From Paraburkholderia haematera (lineage in GTDB: Bacteria > Pseudomonadota > Gammaproteobacteria > Burkholderiales > Burkholderiaceae), in the NCBI RefSeq assembly GCF_905220975.1, contig NZ_CAJNBK010000024.1, forward strand, positions 36,636-100,635: 64,000 nucleotides of DNA, given 5' to 3'. The translations under genes and the position numbers were made by a program. Shown here one piece after another: positions 17,283 to 26,781 of the stretch. The notes under the pieces are model-generated. The model did no database searches. It saw only the letters and a program-made list of their open reading frames with translations, and was not told the DNA's origin. How positions within the stretch are numbered: position 1 is the stretch's first letter; each line of letters starts with the position of its first letter.

Positions 17283-18089
17283 TCAACGCTGGGTTGAGGG
17301 CCGCTCGACCAGCCGTGCTGACAGAAACCGGTGCTCCGCCGAGAAGACCCGGCGATACGTGAGCAGCACCGCGCCCACGGTCCCCAAGGCCGACGCCGCC
17401 GCGATCAGGAACATGATCACGATCTGATAGCGCACCGCCTGCAAGGGCGACTGACCCGCCAGCACCTGCCCCGTCATCATGCCGGGCAAACTCACCACGC
17501 CGACCACGGCCATCTGATTCAGCGTGGGCATCATGCCCGCGCGCACCGCCTGGCGCGCCGGCGCCTGCGCCGCTTCCCAACGGGTCGCGCCGAGCGCGAG
17601 CGCCATGTCCACACGGTCACGCCGCGCGGTCAATTCCTCGGTCATCCGTTCGATACCGAGCGACACGCCGGTCAGCGTGTTGCCGAGGATCATGCCGAGA
17701 ATCGGAATCGCATACTGCGGCTCGTACCAGGGGTGAATGCGGATCACGACGAAGAGTCCAACCGCGGCCACCAGCCACGAACTCACCCAGATCGACAGCA
17801 CACTGTCCAGACGCTGGCCCGCATAGGTGCGGCTGCCGCGCTGCGCGCCCGCGAAGCCGGCGATCAGCGTCATCACGACCATCAAGGGCAGCACCACGAA
17901 CCAGTGGTCGTAGCGGAACACCCAGCCCAGCACATAGCCGATCGCCAGCAACTGCACGACGGTGCGTAGCGCCGCCCACGCCAGCTTGCGTTCGAGATCC
18001 AGCTTGAGCGCCACCGACACGACACCGTTCACCACGATCAGCAACGCGGCGATTGCGACGTCCCAGAGACTCAGGTTTTGCAATGTCAT
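17283..18089 (-). CDS. fetB: FetB-type ABC exporter permease (UPF0014 family)
   Basis: The protein has 268 residues from ATG 18089, with about seven hydrophobic segments. The conserved UPF0014 motifs GMILGNTLTGVSLGIERM and VSLPGMMTGQVLAGQSP are present. In E. coli, FetAB exports iron and helps resist oxidative stress; that substrate is inferred here. Its start codon overlaps the stop of fetA (ATGA), so the two are translationally coupled. Confidence 0.87.
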   Translation of the reverse strand: MTLQNLSLWDVAIAALLIVVNGVVSVALKLDLERKLAWAALRTVVQLLAIGYVLGWVFRYDHWFVVLPLMVVMTLIAGFAGAQRGSRTYAGQRLDSVLSIWVSSWLVAAVGLFVVIRIHPWYEPQYAIPILGMILGNTLTGVSLGIERMTEELTARRDRVDMALALGATRWEAAQAPARQAVRAGMMPTLNQMAVVGVVSLPGMMTGQVLAGQSPLQAVRYQIVIMFLIAAASALGTVGAVLLTYRRVFSAEHRFLSARLVERPSTQR

Positions 18090-18841
18090 TGGCCGAGCTC
18101 CTGATGCGCGGGCGTCGCCACGGATTCGTCGAGCACACCGGCGCGCATCGTGAGATGCCGCGCGCTCATGCGCGCGGCTTGGGCTGGATCGTGCGATACC
18201 CACATCGACGCATGCCGGCCGGGATCGGCCGCGAACCACGCATGCACCAGAGCCTCGATCGCGCGCGACGACTCCGGGTCGAGCGAAGCGGTGGGTTCAT
18301 CCAGCAGCAGCACTTCGGGTGCGAGTTGCAGCACGCGAATCAACGCAGTGATCTGCGCTTCTCCACCGGACAACTCGCTCGCACGTTTGTCCAGAAAATC
18401 GTCGCCGCGGCCGGCCTGGGCGGCGAGACTCGCCGCGCGAGCGCGATCGAAACGCACGTCGCGATAGGTGCGCAATTCGAACGGGTAACGCAGATTGTCT
18501 TCGACGCTGCCGTCGAGCAGCGCGGGCCGCTGCCGGATATACGCGACGTTGCGCCGGTAGCGCGGAATAGCGGCGCGCTCGACCGGCGCGCCATGCCACA
18601 TGATGCGTCCGGCATCGAGCGGATCGAGCAGGGCGAGGGCACGCAGAAACACGCTCTTGCCGGAGCCCGATGGCCCGGTGACCGCGACGCGGTCGCCGGC
18701 GCAGAGGGCGAAGGTCGTCGGTTGCAGCAGGGTCTGCCCGCGCAATGCATCGCGCCGGGCGATGCCGTCGGCGAGAACGAAGGGAACATCGGTCATGAGT
18801 GGGATCGTGGTGGATTTTTGCGTGGATTCGGCGGCCGCCAT
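18086..18841 (-). CDS. fetA: FetA-type ABC exporter ATP-binding protein
   Basis: This ATPase of 251 residues energises the FetB permease. Walker A is GPSGSGKS, the signature is ELSGGEAQ, Walker B is VLLLDEPTA, and the switch His is in VSHD. I chose ATG 18841 because AAGGA lies 5 bases upstream; a shorter start at 18796 has no ribosome site. It is the first gene of the fetAB operon and is divergent from the AsmA-like gene. Confidence 0.88.
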   Translation of the reverse strand: MAAAESTQKSTTIPLMTDVPFVLADGIARRDALRGQTLLQPTTFALCAGDRVAVTGPSGSGKSVFLRALALLDPLDAGRIMWHGAPVERAAIPRYRRNVAYIRQRPALLDGSVEDNLRYPFELRTYRDVRFDRARAASLAAQAGRGDDFLDKRASELSGGEAQITALIRVLQLAPEVLLLDEPTASLDPESSRAIEALVHAWFAADPGRHASMWVSHDPAQAARMSARHLTMRAGVLDESVATPAHQELGQ

Positions 18842-18981
18842 GACATTCCTTGACGTTTCCAGGGCCAGTAATCTGTGCCGGAACGGCGCGGCATGATAAA
18901 ACGACACCTTATTAGATAACACTAACAGGCACGATACGTGCTGCCCCAATGCACAACGAAGAACAAAGGCGGAGCTTCTCA

Positions 18982-21468
18982 ATGGCGGTGTCGCACACGA
19001 TCGGAGGACGGATAGGAAAAATCATCGCATGGCTGATGGCGATCATCGTCATTCTGATGGCTGCGCTGACAATTTTTATTCTGACCTTTGACTGGAATCG
19101 GGCCCGGCCTTACATCAACGACAAAGTCACACAAGCGATCGGCCGGCCTTTCGCGATCAACGGCGATCTGAAAGTCGGGTGGCAGCGCCCGGTTGGCGAG
19201 ACCGGCTGGCGGGGTTGGGTGCCCTGGCCGCGTTTTTCGGCGGCCAGTATCGCGGTAGGCAATCCCGACTGGACCCGGCAGCCGCACTTCGCGACGCTCG
19301 ACGAGATCGACTTCGAGGTCAAGGTTCTGCCGCTGCTCGCGCACGACATTGTGATTCCCGCGATCAATCTCGTGAATCCGTCGGTCGACCTCGAACGACT
19401 GCTCGATGGGCGCAACAACTGGACTTTCAAACTGGCGTCTTCCAGCGGGCCCTCCGAATGGAAGCTCGATCTGCACGACATCGCGTTTGCCAAGGGCAAT
19501 ATCGCGCTGTCCGATCAGCAGAAGAAGGTCGAGATGCAGATGGTCATCGACACGCTCGGCCAGCCGATCCCGATCGGCGAGGCGATGAAGCAGCAGGAGG
19601 CGGCGTCGCGCAATGCGTCGGCGGAGGCGGTCGGCAAGGCGGGCGCGAGCAAGCTCGCCGCCCAGGCTAACGCACAGGCTGCGTCGGAAGCGGCAGCGGC
19701 TTCCGCAGCGGCTGCAGCGGTCGCTTCGTCGACGGAGGTCACCGCTTCGGGCGCGACAGCGGCGAATGGCGCGTCGGGTGCGGTGGCTGCCAGTGGTTCG
19801 AACGGTGCAAGCCAAGGTGCGAAAGGAGGGGCAAGCGGCGCGGCGGTAGCGTCGGCGTCGAGCGCCGCCGAGGCAGGCACGGCGAACGGTGCGAAGCCGG
19901 AGATCCCCCCTTACGCGATCGGTTGGAGCGTGAAGGGTACCTACAACAAGACGCCGGTGTCCGGTAGCGGCAAGGTAGGCGGCGTGCTGGCGTTGCAGGA
20001 CGCTAACCGGCCGTTCCCGGTGCAGGCCGACGTGAAGGCCGGCGATCTGCGGGTCGGTCTCGTGGGCACGATCACCGATCCCGCGCATCTTGCAGCGGTC
20101 GATTTGCGCCTCTGGCTGCAAGGCAACAGCCTCGGGCGGTTGTACGCGCTGACGGGCGTGACCTTGCCGGAGACGCCGCCGTATGCGACCGACGGGCGTC
20201 TCGTCGGCCAGTTCAAGTCCGGCGGGAACGTATTCAAGTACGAAAACTTTACGGGCCGGGTGGGCGGCAGCGATCTGAACGGCTCGCTGACCTACACGGC
20301 ACGTGAGCCGCGTCCCCTGTTGCAGGGCGAACTGGTATCGCATCTGCTGCAATTCGCCGATCTGGCGCCGGTCATCGGCGCGGACTCGGCAGCCAGTAAG
20401 GCGAAGCGCGGCGACGCGACGGCGCAACCGGGCAATAAAGTGCTGCCGGTGGAAGAATTCCGCACGGACCGATGGCAGGCGATCGACGCCGACGTGAAGT
20501 TCACGGGGCGCCGCATCGTCAAGGACGCCAACCTGCCGATCACGGACTTGTACGCGCACATCGTGATGACCGGCGGCGTGCTGTCGCTCGAGCCACTGAA
20601 GTTCGGCGTGGCGGGCGGTTCGTTGTCGTCCGAAATTCATCTGGATGGCAGCACGACGCCGCTAAAAGGCCGTTTCGCGACGTCGGCGCGGCATCTGAAG
20701 CTCAAACAGTTGTTTCCGAACTTCAAGACGATGCAGAACGCGCTAGGTGAAATCAACGGCGACGCCGCGCTGAGCGCGACCGGCAATTCGCCGGCGGCGT
20801 TGGCCGCGACGTCGAACGGCGAGGTGAAGGCGTTGATCACCGAGGGCGCGGTGAGCCGCCTCCTGATGGAAGCCGCGGGGCTGAACGTGGCGAACGTGGT
20901 GTATGAAAAGCTGTTTGCCAATCGCGACGTGAAGATCAACTGCGCGGCGGCGGATTTTGTCGCGACGAACGGGGTGCTGGATTCGCGCGTCTTCGCGCTC
21001 GACACGGATGACGCGGTGATCAACATTGACGGCAATGTGAATCTACGCGACGAATCGATGGATCTTGGCGTCCATCCGCATACCAAGGGTTTCCGGGTGT
21101 TTTCGCTGCGCTCGCCGCTTTACGTCAAGGGGACGTTCAAGGATCCGCATGTGGGGGTGAATGCAACCGCGCTGGCGTTGCGAGGTGGCGCCGTTGTCGC
21201 GCTCGGGTTGATCAATCCGTTTGCGGCGCTGATTCCGCTGCTTGCCCCGAGCAATAACAAACCGCTGCCGTGCGGACAGTTGCTGTCACAGATTCGTCAG
21301 GCGCCGAGCGCACCGCCGCCGGGCGTGAAGGAGCAACCCAAGGCGGCCATTTCCCTCGACGGCGCGCCGCTCAACAAGCCTTCCACTGGCGCTCGCGCGC
21401 CCGCAGGCGCGGACAAGAAGCCTGCGGCCATGTTGCCGGCCACGGCGGCCGAATATAAGGGGAGTTGA
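18982..21468 (+). CDS. AsmA-family envelope protein
   Basis: AsmA-like proteins are anchored in the inner membrane and span the periplasm, where they act in envelope lipid transport. The protein has 828 residues from ATG 18982. A single hydrophobic anchor lies at about residues 10-35 (KIIAWLMAIIVILMAALTIF). The N-terminal AsmA domain follows (RARPYINDKV, NGDLKVGW). Residues about 200-310 form a long Ala/Ser/Gly low-complexity insert. The C-terminal AsmA_2-like domain is at about 480-740. The start at 18982 is preferred over 18949 because it lacks an odd polar prefix before the anchor. Confidence 0.85.
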   Translation: MAVSHTIGGRIGKIIAWLMAIIVILMAALTIFILTFDWNRARPYINDKVTQAIGRPFAINGDLKVGWQRPVGETGWRGWVPWPRFSAASIAVGNPDWTRQPHFATLDEIDFEVKVLPLLAHDIVIPAINLVNPSVDLERLLDGRNNWTFKLASSSGPSEWKLDLHDIAFAKGNIALSDQQKKVEMQMVIDTLGQPIPIGEAMKQQEAASRNASAEAVGKAGASKLAAQANAQAASEAAAASAAAAAVASSTEVTASGATAANGASGAVAASGSNGASQGAKGGASGAAVASASSAAEAGTANGAKPEIPPYAIGWSVKGTYNKTPVSGSGKVGGVLALQDANRPFPVQADVKAGDLRVGLVGTITDPAHLAAVDLRLWLQGNSLGRLYALTGVTLPETPPYATDGRLVGQFKSGGNVFKYENFTGRVGGSDLNGSLTYTAREPRPLLQGELVSHLLQFADLAPVIGADSAASKAKRGDATAQPGNKVLPVEEFRTDRWQAIDADVKFTGRRIVKDANLPITDLYAHIVMTGGVLSLEPLKFGVAGGSLSSEIHLDGSTTPLKGRFATSARHLKLKQLFPNFKTMQNALGEINGDAALSATGNSPAALAATSNGEVKALITEGAVSRLLMEAAGLNVANVVYEKLFANRDVKINCAAADFVATNGVLDSRVFALDTDDAVINIDGNVNLRDESMDLGVHPHTKGFRVFSLRSPLYVKGTFKDPHVGVNATALALRGGAVVALGLINPFAALIPLLAPSNNKPLPCGQLLSQIRQAPSAPPPGVKEQPKAAISLDGAPLNKPSTGARAPAGADKKPAAMLPATAAEYKGS

Positions 21469-21540
21469 CGGTTTTCTGCTTTGCCTGCGGACGTGCGGAG
21501 TTCGACCTTCAGCGCCGATAAAGGAAAGGAAACAAAAGAA

Positions 21541-21990
21541 CTACCTTAACGAGCGCGGAGCGGCGTCCCCTGCAGCGTCCTGCCTGCGAACCCCTCGCCG
21601 GGCGCCGCCAACGCGGGTGGCGCCAAACTCCATCAGGATCTTGCCCCTGGCGCGGCTGGCAAAGACCAGGAATCCAAACCCGTCGGCTTCGTACCAATAT
21701 CCGCCGTTCTCGAGCCCATCGAGCGGTTGCTCCAGCGCATTGGTAATGGATTCGATACAACGCCGCCGCAATTCGGCGGGCGCGGGATAGGGGGGCTGTG
21801 CGCCTCGCACGCTGCACAGAAGAACGTCGAGTCCGGGCAGCACATGTGCGTAGAGCACCGGCTCGTCCTGAGCGCGGGCGCGCGCAATTTTGGTATCGAG
21901 CTGACCGAACGGCTTGAAATGCCGTAGTACCGCGAGGAACGACTCATCGCCGTCCACCTTCGCGCGCCTACGCTTTTTCGGGAAGGACAT
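21541..21990 (-). CDS. Uncharacterised protein
   Basis: The protein has 149 residues from ATG 21990 (MSFPKKRRR). An alternative start at 22035 adds a short Phe-rich segment that could be a weak membrane anchor. The sequence has a basic N-terminus, a central region with LYAHVLPGLDVLLCSV and GYWYEADGFGFLVF, and a basic tail. I recognise no domain. It converges on the AsmA-like gene. Confidence 0.55.
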   Translation of the reverse strand: MSFPKKRRRAKVDGDESFLAVLRHFKPFGQLDTKIARARAQDEPVLYAHVLPGLDVLLCSVRGAQPPYPAPAELRRRCIESITNALEQPLDGLENGGYWYEADGFGFLVFASRARGKILMEFGATRVGGARRGVRRQDAAGDAAPRSLR

Positions 21991-22035
21991 AAAAATTCGC
22001 CTGAAAAAGAATTGCAAGAAACGCAGCGTCCTCAT

Positions 22036-22441
22036 GCGACAACTCCCGGCTTCGCGCGCCGCACGTCGATCTTTTATAGCATACGACAAGGCCGGATTCA
22101 CGGTGATTCGACGTCTACGCCGTTCCACCGCCTCCCGCACGAATCATGCCGAACCGCCTCGCCGCGCGCTTTCGCTTCCCAGCACATCTGTCTCCATCAT
22201 AGACTCACGCGCCGCCGAAAAAACACCTCGTACTAATAAAAAAGTCATTTTTGTGTGGGCGAGCGCATCTTGCCGCTACGTTGAAATATCTCACATTCAC
22301 GTCGATAATGGCCCGTCCGGCTGCACTGCGGCGTGCCTGCCAGTCTTGCACCGCAACAGACCGCCCGCGTCGCGAGGTGAGGCGCGCGGCCTGTGCAGGA
22401 CGGGCAGGCATACCGCTGCTTGAACGACCCTTCGGGCGAAC
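22036..22441. other. Intergenic region upstream of the sensor kinase
   Basis: About 400 bases between the divergent uncharacterised gene and the kinase. The left half is A+T-rich with possible -10 boxes (TATAGCATA near 22074, TACTAATAAAAAA near 22231). The right half carries a long imperfect inverted repeat described separately. No coding ORF is supported. Confidence 0.5.
22333..22411 (+). repeat. Imperfect inverted repeat in the leader of the sensor kinase gene
   Basis: GTGCCTGCCAGTCTTGCAC at 22333-22351 pairs with GTGCAGGACGGGCAGGCAT at 22393-22411 with 16 of 19 positions complementary. The repeat ends 31 bases before the kinase ATG, so the RNA could fold into a long hairpin upstream of the start, or the arms could be two protein-binding sites. 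Confidence 0.55.
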
Positions 22442-24052
22442 ATGAAACTATTCACCAAGGGTCTGCTGCTGATTGCGGTGCCGAGCGCGGTCGAGCTGGC
22501 GCTTCTGGGCGTCGTCTTCGATACCCAGGAGCAAACAGCACAGGCCGCGCAGTGGGTCAGCAACAGCAAGCAGGTCCTTTATCAGTCGTCGGCCATTGTC
22601 GATCCGCTGCTGCGTCAGGCCGCGCGGGTCCGCACGGGCATGGTCGTCGGCGACCCGTCGTTAATCGACCGCCACACTGTATGGGTCGATCTCGGCGACC
22701 GGCTTTCGAATCTCGAAGCACTGGTGGCCGATACGCCGCAACAGGTCAAGCGCGTGCACAAGATGCAACAGGCGATCGAGGCGTATCACGCGCAGGCCGC
22801 AAGGATCTCGCAGGCGCTGCATGCGGGCCAAAGCCTGAATTCGTTTGCCGCGCAGGATACCGGCGCGCTCCCCCAGCAGATCGCGCTGTTTCGCGATCAA
22901 CTCGCCGCGTTCAGTAGCGAGGCCTCGCGGCTCGACGCCGAGCGCGGGGCGGCGCTGGCACGGCGCCATGAACGCCAGCAATACGCGCTGATCGCCGCGG
23001 TGCTGGGATCGATGCTGATCTGGGCGGTTACCGCCGTGGTGTTTGCGCGCAGCATCGGCCGGCGGCTGGAAGTATTGACAGGCAACGCCGAACGTCTGGG
23101 CCGTGGGCGGGAGCTCGCGGCACGGCTGTCCGGCAGCGACGAAATTGCCGAACTCGACGCGGTGCTGCACCAGACGGGCGCGCGCCTGCGCGCGGCCGAG
23201 GGCGAGCAGGCTATGCTGAAAGCGCGGCTCGAAGCACGTGCGCGGGAACTGGCGAGTGTGAACGAAGAGCTGCGCCAGGAGACGCAAGACAACGAAATGT
23301 TCATCTACAGCGTGTCGCACGATCTACGCTCGCCGTTGGTGAATCTGCAAGGCTTTTCGAAAGAATTGCAGGTGTCGTGCGACGAACTGGACAGCATCGT
23401 CGAGGCGGCGAAACTGCCGGAGGCCGAACATCGGCGGATGGTGCATATCCTCGACGGCGACGTGCGCGAGTCTCTGCAATATCTGCGCAGCGCGGTGACG
23501 CAGGCGGCGGCGATCATCGACGCGCTATTGCGGATTTCGCGTGCCGGCCGGCTCGAATACCAGTGGCAGCGGGTGAGCGTCGGGCGGGTGGTGGGCCGTG
23601 TGGTCGACGCGCTGCAGGGCGCGATCAAGCAGCGTGCGGCCGTGGTCACCGTGCGCGAGTTACCGCCCGCATGGGGCGATCCAGGCGCGATCGAACAGAT
23701 TTTCAGCAACCTGGTCGGTAATGCGCTCAATTATCTCGACCCGGCACGCAATGGGCGCATCGAGATTGGCACGCTGGAGCCGGAACCGGTCGACGAGACG
23801 GAGCCGCTCGCGTTGCGCACGCGCACTTATTATGTGCGCGACAACGGCCTCGGGATTCCGGCGGCGTATATGTCGAAAGTGTTCCGCGCGTTTCAGCGTT
23901 TGCATGGCGACGTCGCCAACGGTGACGGCGTTGGCCTCGCGGTGGTGCGGCGCATGGTGGAGCGGCATGGCGGGCGCGTTTGGGTCGAGTCGGCAGAAGG
24001 CGCGGGATCGACCTTTTTCGTCGTGTTGCCGGAACAGCCTGCGCGCAATTGA
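22442..24052 (+). CDS. Membrane sensor histidine kinase
   Basis: The protein has 536 residues. A membrane segment at about 6-26 and a second at about 181-202 bracket a periplasmic helical sensor of the CHASE3 type. A HAMP-like segment and coiled coil follow (EEL RQETQDN region). The phosphoacceptor H-box is FIYSVSHDLRSPL, the N-box is NLVGNALNY, and the ATP-lid glycines are in VRDNGLGIP and GDGVGLAVV. It is followed after 78 bases by a receiver and then by a hybrid kinase, which suggests one phosphorelay. The signal is unknown. Confidence 0.9.
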   Translation: MKLFTKGLLLIAVPSAVELALLGVVFDTQEQTAQAAQWVSNSKQVLYQSSAIVDPLLRQAARVRTGMVVGDPSLIDRHTVWVDLGDRLSNLEALVADTPQQVKRVHKMQQAIEAYHAQAARISQALHAGQSLNSFAAQDTGALPQQIALFRDQLAAFSSEASRLDAERGAALARRHERQQYALIAAVLGSMLIWAVTAVVFARSIGRRLEVLTGNAERLGRGRELAARLSGSDEIAELDAVLHQTGARLRAAEGEQAMLKARLEARARELASVNEELRQETQDNEMFIYSVSHDLRSPLVNLQGFSKELQVSCDELDSIVEAAKLPEAEHRRMVHILDGDVRESLQYLRSAVTQAAAIIDALLRISRAGRLEYQWQRVSVGRVVGRVVDALQGAIKQRAAVVTVRELPPAWGDPGAIEQIFSNLVGNALNYLDPARNGRIEIGTLEPEPVDETEPLALRTRTYYVRDNGLGIPAAYMSKVFRAFQRLHGDVANGDGVGLAVVRRMVERHGGRVWVESAEGAGSTFFVVLPEQPARN

Positions 24053-24130
24053 GTTGTGAAAGGCACCGGGAGAACCGGTGGGGACAGTTAAAGACACAAT
24101 GCAAAAACAGATCGTCAGCACGGAGGACAT

Positions 24131-24610
24131 ATGAGTCACGGGGAATCGGTCAGTATCGTGCTGATCGAAGATGATGACGGTCACGCCACACTGGTCGAGC
24201 GCAATTTGCGCCGTGCCGGTATTTCGAACGGCTTCGTGCGCTTTCGCGATGGCCAGCAGGCACTCGATTATTTCTTCGGCCCGGCACCGGCGGACGCTGC
24301 GTCCAGCCCTTATCCGCCTCGCGAAGATCTGACGAATTTCGTCGTGCTGCTCGACCTGAAAATGCCGCGCGTGGATGGCTTCGAGGTACTGCGGCGTCTT
24401 AAGGATTCGCCCCAGACAGCCGCGGTGCCCGTGATCGTGCTGACCACGACCGACGATCCGCGCGAAATCGCGCGCTGCTACGAGCTCGGCTGCAACGTCT
24501 ATATCACCAAGCCGGTCGAATATGACGCGTTCATCGAAGCCGTGCGCCGTCTCGGCTTCTTCCTGCAGGTAGTCAAGCTGCCGCCGGGCCACCGGTTGGC
24601 CGCGCCGTGA
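24131..24610 (+). CDS. Single-domain response regulator (Rcp1-like)
   Basis: The protein has 159 residues and consists only of a receiver domain. Acidic residues IEDDDGH open the domain, the phosphorylated Asp is in LLDLKMP, the Thr is in VLTTTDDP and the Lys in ITKPVEYD. Such stand-alone receivers carry phosphate between kinases. It has a GGAGG ribosome site and sits between the sensor kinase and the hybrid kinase on the same strand, so it is the likely shuttle of this cluster. Confidence 0.92.
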   Translation: MSHGESVSIVLIEDDDGHATLVERNLRRAGISNGFVRFRDGQQALDYFFGPAPADAASSPYPPREDLTNFVVLLDLKMPRVDGFEVLRRLKDSPQTAAVPVIVLTTTDDPREIARCYELGCNVYITKPVEYDAFIEAVRRLGFFLQVVKLPPGHRLAAP

Positions 24611-24689
24611 CGAAAAGTTCATGTGAAGGCGCGCCGAAAGCGGCCCATGACAAGATAGCCACACCAGACCTACCCAAAGAAGACTTTGC

Positions 24690-26663
24690 ATGACCGAAGA
24701 AGTATCCACGCAACCCGCCGCGTATGTGCTGGTCGTCGATGATGACGAAGGCATCCTGCGGCTCGCGCGCAAGTCGCTCGAACGCGCCGGCTGCCGGGTT
24801 GCAATCTGCGCAGGTGTCGACGTGGCCCGCGAACGGCTTGCCGCGGGCGCGCCCGACCTGCTTGTGCTCGACTACCAGCTCAGCGGGCCGGAGACCGGCC
24901 TCGACTTCTTTCGCCGCTTGCGGGCGGAAGGTGTGCGGATCCCCGCCATCCTCGTGACCGGTTTCACTGACGAATCCCGTGTGATTGAAGCGCTCCGTGC
25001 GGGCGTATCCGACGTGGTGCCGAAATCCGGCGACTACCTCGACTACCTGCCCGAAGCGGTGGACCGCGTGCTGTCCCAGGTGCGTTTGCAGAAGGCCTCG
25101 GACGAAGCCTTGCTGCTGCGCGATCGCGAACAGCATTACCGCACCTTGTCTGAGGCCTTGCCGCACCTCGTGCTCACCTGCAATGCCGCGGGCGATTGCG
25201 ATTTCCTTTCGAAGCAATGGTTCGACTACACGGGGTTGGCGGAAAGCAGTTCGTACGGTCTTGCGTGGCTCGACGCGGTGCATCCCGACGATCGTGAAGA
25301 GATTCGACGCACCTGGCTCAAGGCAGTGTCGAGCGGCACCGGCGATTATCGGCACGAACTGCGGATTCGCCGCCACGATGACGCCTATCGCTGGTTCGAC
25401 GTCCGCGCGGTCGCCATGCGCGACCCCGAGGGGAATGTCAGCAAATGGTTCGGCAGTTGCACGGATATTCATCCCCAGCGCGAGGCCATCGAGGAGCGCG
25501 AACGGCTGCTCGCCTCGGAGCAGGCCGCCCGCCAGATTGCGGAAGAAGCCAATCGTGCGAAAGACCGCTTCCTCGCCATGCTGTCGCACGAATTGCGCAC
25601 GCCGCTCACACCGGTATTGGCGGGTGCCAGTGTGCTGGAGATGATCCCGGATCTGCCCGATCAGGCACGCTCGAGCGTGCGCATGATCCGCCGCAACGTT
25701 GAACTCGAAGCGCGCCTGATCGACGACCTGCTCGATCTCACGCGCGTGGCGAACGGCAAACTGCGTCTATCGCTTGAAACAGTCGACGTGCATGAGGTGA
25801 TGGACAGCGTGCTCGAACTCTTTCGCAGCGAGATTCAGGTCAAGCAGCAGGACGTGCATGTCTACAAGAACGCGCAGCACCATTACGTACTCGCCGACCG
25901 CGCACGGCTGCAACAGATGCTGTGGAACCTGATTCGCAACGCCGCCAAATTCACGCCGGACGGCGGTCATATCTATGTGCGCACGCAGGATGAGCGCATG
26001 CATGTGCAGATATCGGTTGAGGATACCGGTATCGGTATCGAGCCCGAGCAGATCGGCAAACTGTTCAACGCGTTCGAGCAGGGCAACCAGAACATGACGC
26101 GGCAGTTCGGCGGGCTGGGACTGGGCCTCGCGATCACCAAGGCATTGACCGATGTGCACGGCGGCACGGTAATCGCACAGAGCCCTGGCGCGCACTGCGG
26201 CGCGACTTTCACGATCACGCTGCCAACCGCCGCCGCGCCCGCGGAGTTGACACCTGTCGCAGCGCCTGACGAGGTGCGTTCTCACGGCCTGCTGACCGTC
26301 CTGCTGATCGAAGACCATCTGGATACCGCCGAGGTCATGGCGCAGCTGATTCGCAGCCTGGGGCACGACGTGACCACGGTGGGCCGGGTGGACGATGCAT
26401 TGGCCGCCACCCAGTTGCAGGCCTTCGATCTGGTGATCAGCGATGTGGGCTTGCCCGACGGCACCGGTCTCGATTTCGTCAAGGCGTTCCGCGAGCATTC
26501 GGATGCGCCGGCGGTTGCGTTGACCGGTTTCGGTACTGACGAAGATGTGCGCCGTTGCCTGAGCGCGGGCTTTACTTCGCATCTGACGAAGCCTGTCAAT
26601 TTCGGACAGCTCGAAACGATGATCGAAAGTGCGCTGAGTCTGAAGTCGGGAAGGGACGCTTAG
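24690..26663 (+). CDS. Hybrid histidine kinase (receiver-PAS-kinase-receiver)
   Basis: The protein has 657 residues and no membrane segment. Domains in order: receiver 1 (about 10-130, Asp in LVLDYQL), PAS/PAC (about 148-262, ending SCTDIHPQREA), HisKA with AMLSHELRTPL (about 290-355), HATPase with NLIRNAAKF, VEDTGIGI and GLGLGLAI (about 395-510), and receiver 2 (about 532-650, Asp in VISDVGLP, Lys in LTKPVNF). With receivers at both ends it can take phosphate from the upstream kinase and pass it on. A strong terminator follows. Confidence 0.93.
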   Translation: MTEEVSTQPAAYVLVVDDDEGILRLARKSLERAGCRVAICAGVDVARERLAAGAPDLLVLDYQLSGPETGLDFFRRLRAEGVRIPAILVTGFTDESRVIEALRAGVSDVVPKSGDYLDYLPEAVDRVLSQVRLQKASDEALLLRDREQHYRTLSEALPHLVLTCNAAGDCDFLSKQWFDYTGLAESSSYGLAWLDAVHPDDREEIRRTWLKAVSSGTGDYRHELRIRRHDDAYRWFDVRAVAMRDPEGNVSKWFGSCTDIHPQREAIEERERLLASEQAARQIAEEANRAKDRFLAMLSHELRTPLTPVLAGASVLEMIPDLPDQARSSVRMIRRNVELEARLIDDLLDLTRVANGKLRLSLETVDVHEVMDSVLELFRSEIQVKQQDVHVYKNAQHHYVLADRARLQQMLWNLIRNAAKFTPDGGHIYVRTQDERMHVQISVEDTGIGIEPEQIGKLFNAFEQGNQNMTRQFGGLGLGLAITKALTDVHGGTVIAQSPGAHCGATFTITLPTAAAPAELTPVAAPDEVRSHGLLTVLLIEDHLDTAEVMAQLIRSLGHDVTTVGRVDDALAATQLQAFDLVISDVGLPDGTGLDFVKAFREHSDAPAVALTGFGTDEDVRRCLSAGFTSHLTKPVNFGQLETMIESALSLKSGRDA

Positions 26664-26710
26664 TGTGTTCGCGGCGTTGACTGCGCGGGCGTCATTTACG
26701 CGTGACATGA

Positions 26711-26749
26711 AAAAAGGCCTGTGGCGACTTCGTCGCCACAGGCCTTTTT
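26711..26749. terminator. Bidirectional terminator between the hybrid kinase and mscL
   Basis: AAAAAGGCCTGTGGCGAC and its exact complement form an 18-base stem with a 3-base loop, with A-run on one side and T-run on the other. It can end transcription from both convergent genes. Confidence 0.95.
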
Positions 26750-26781
26750 AGTTGCGCCGGCTAATATGCCGGCAAAAAGAC

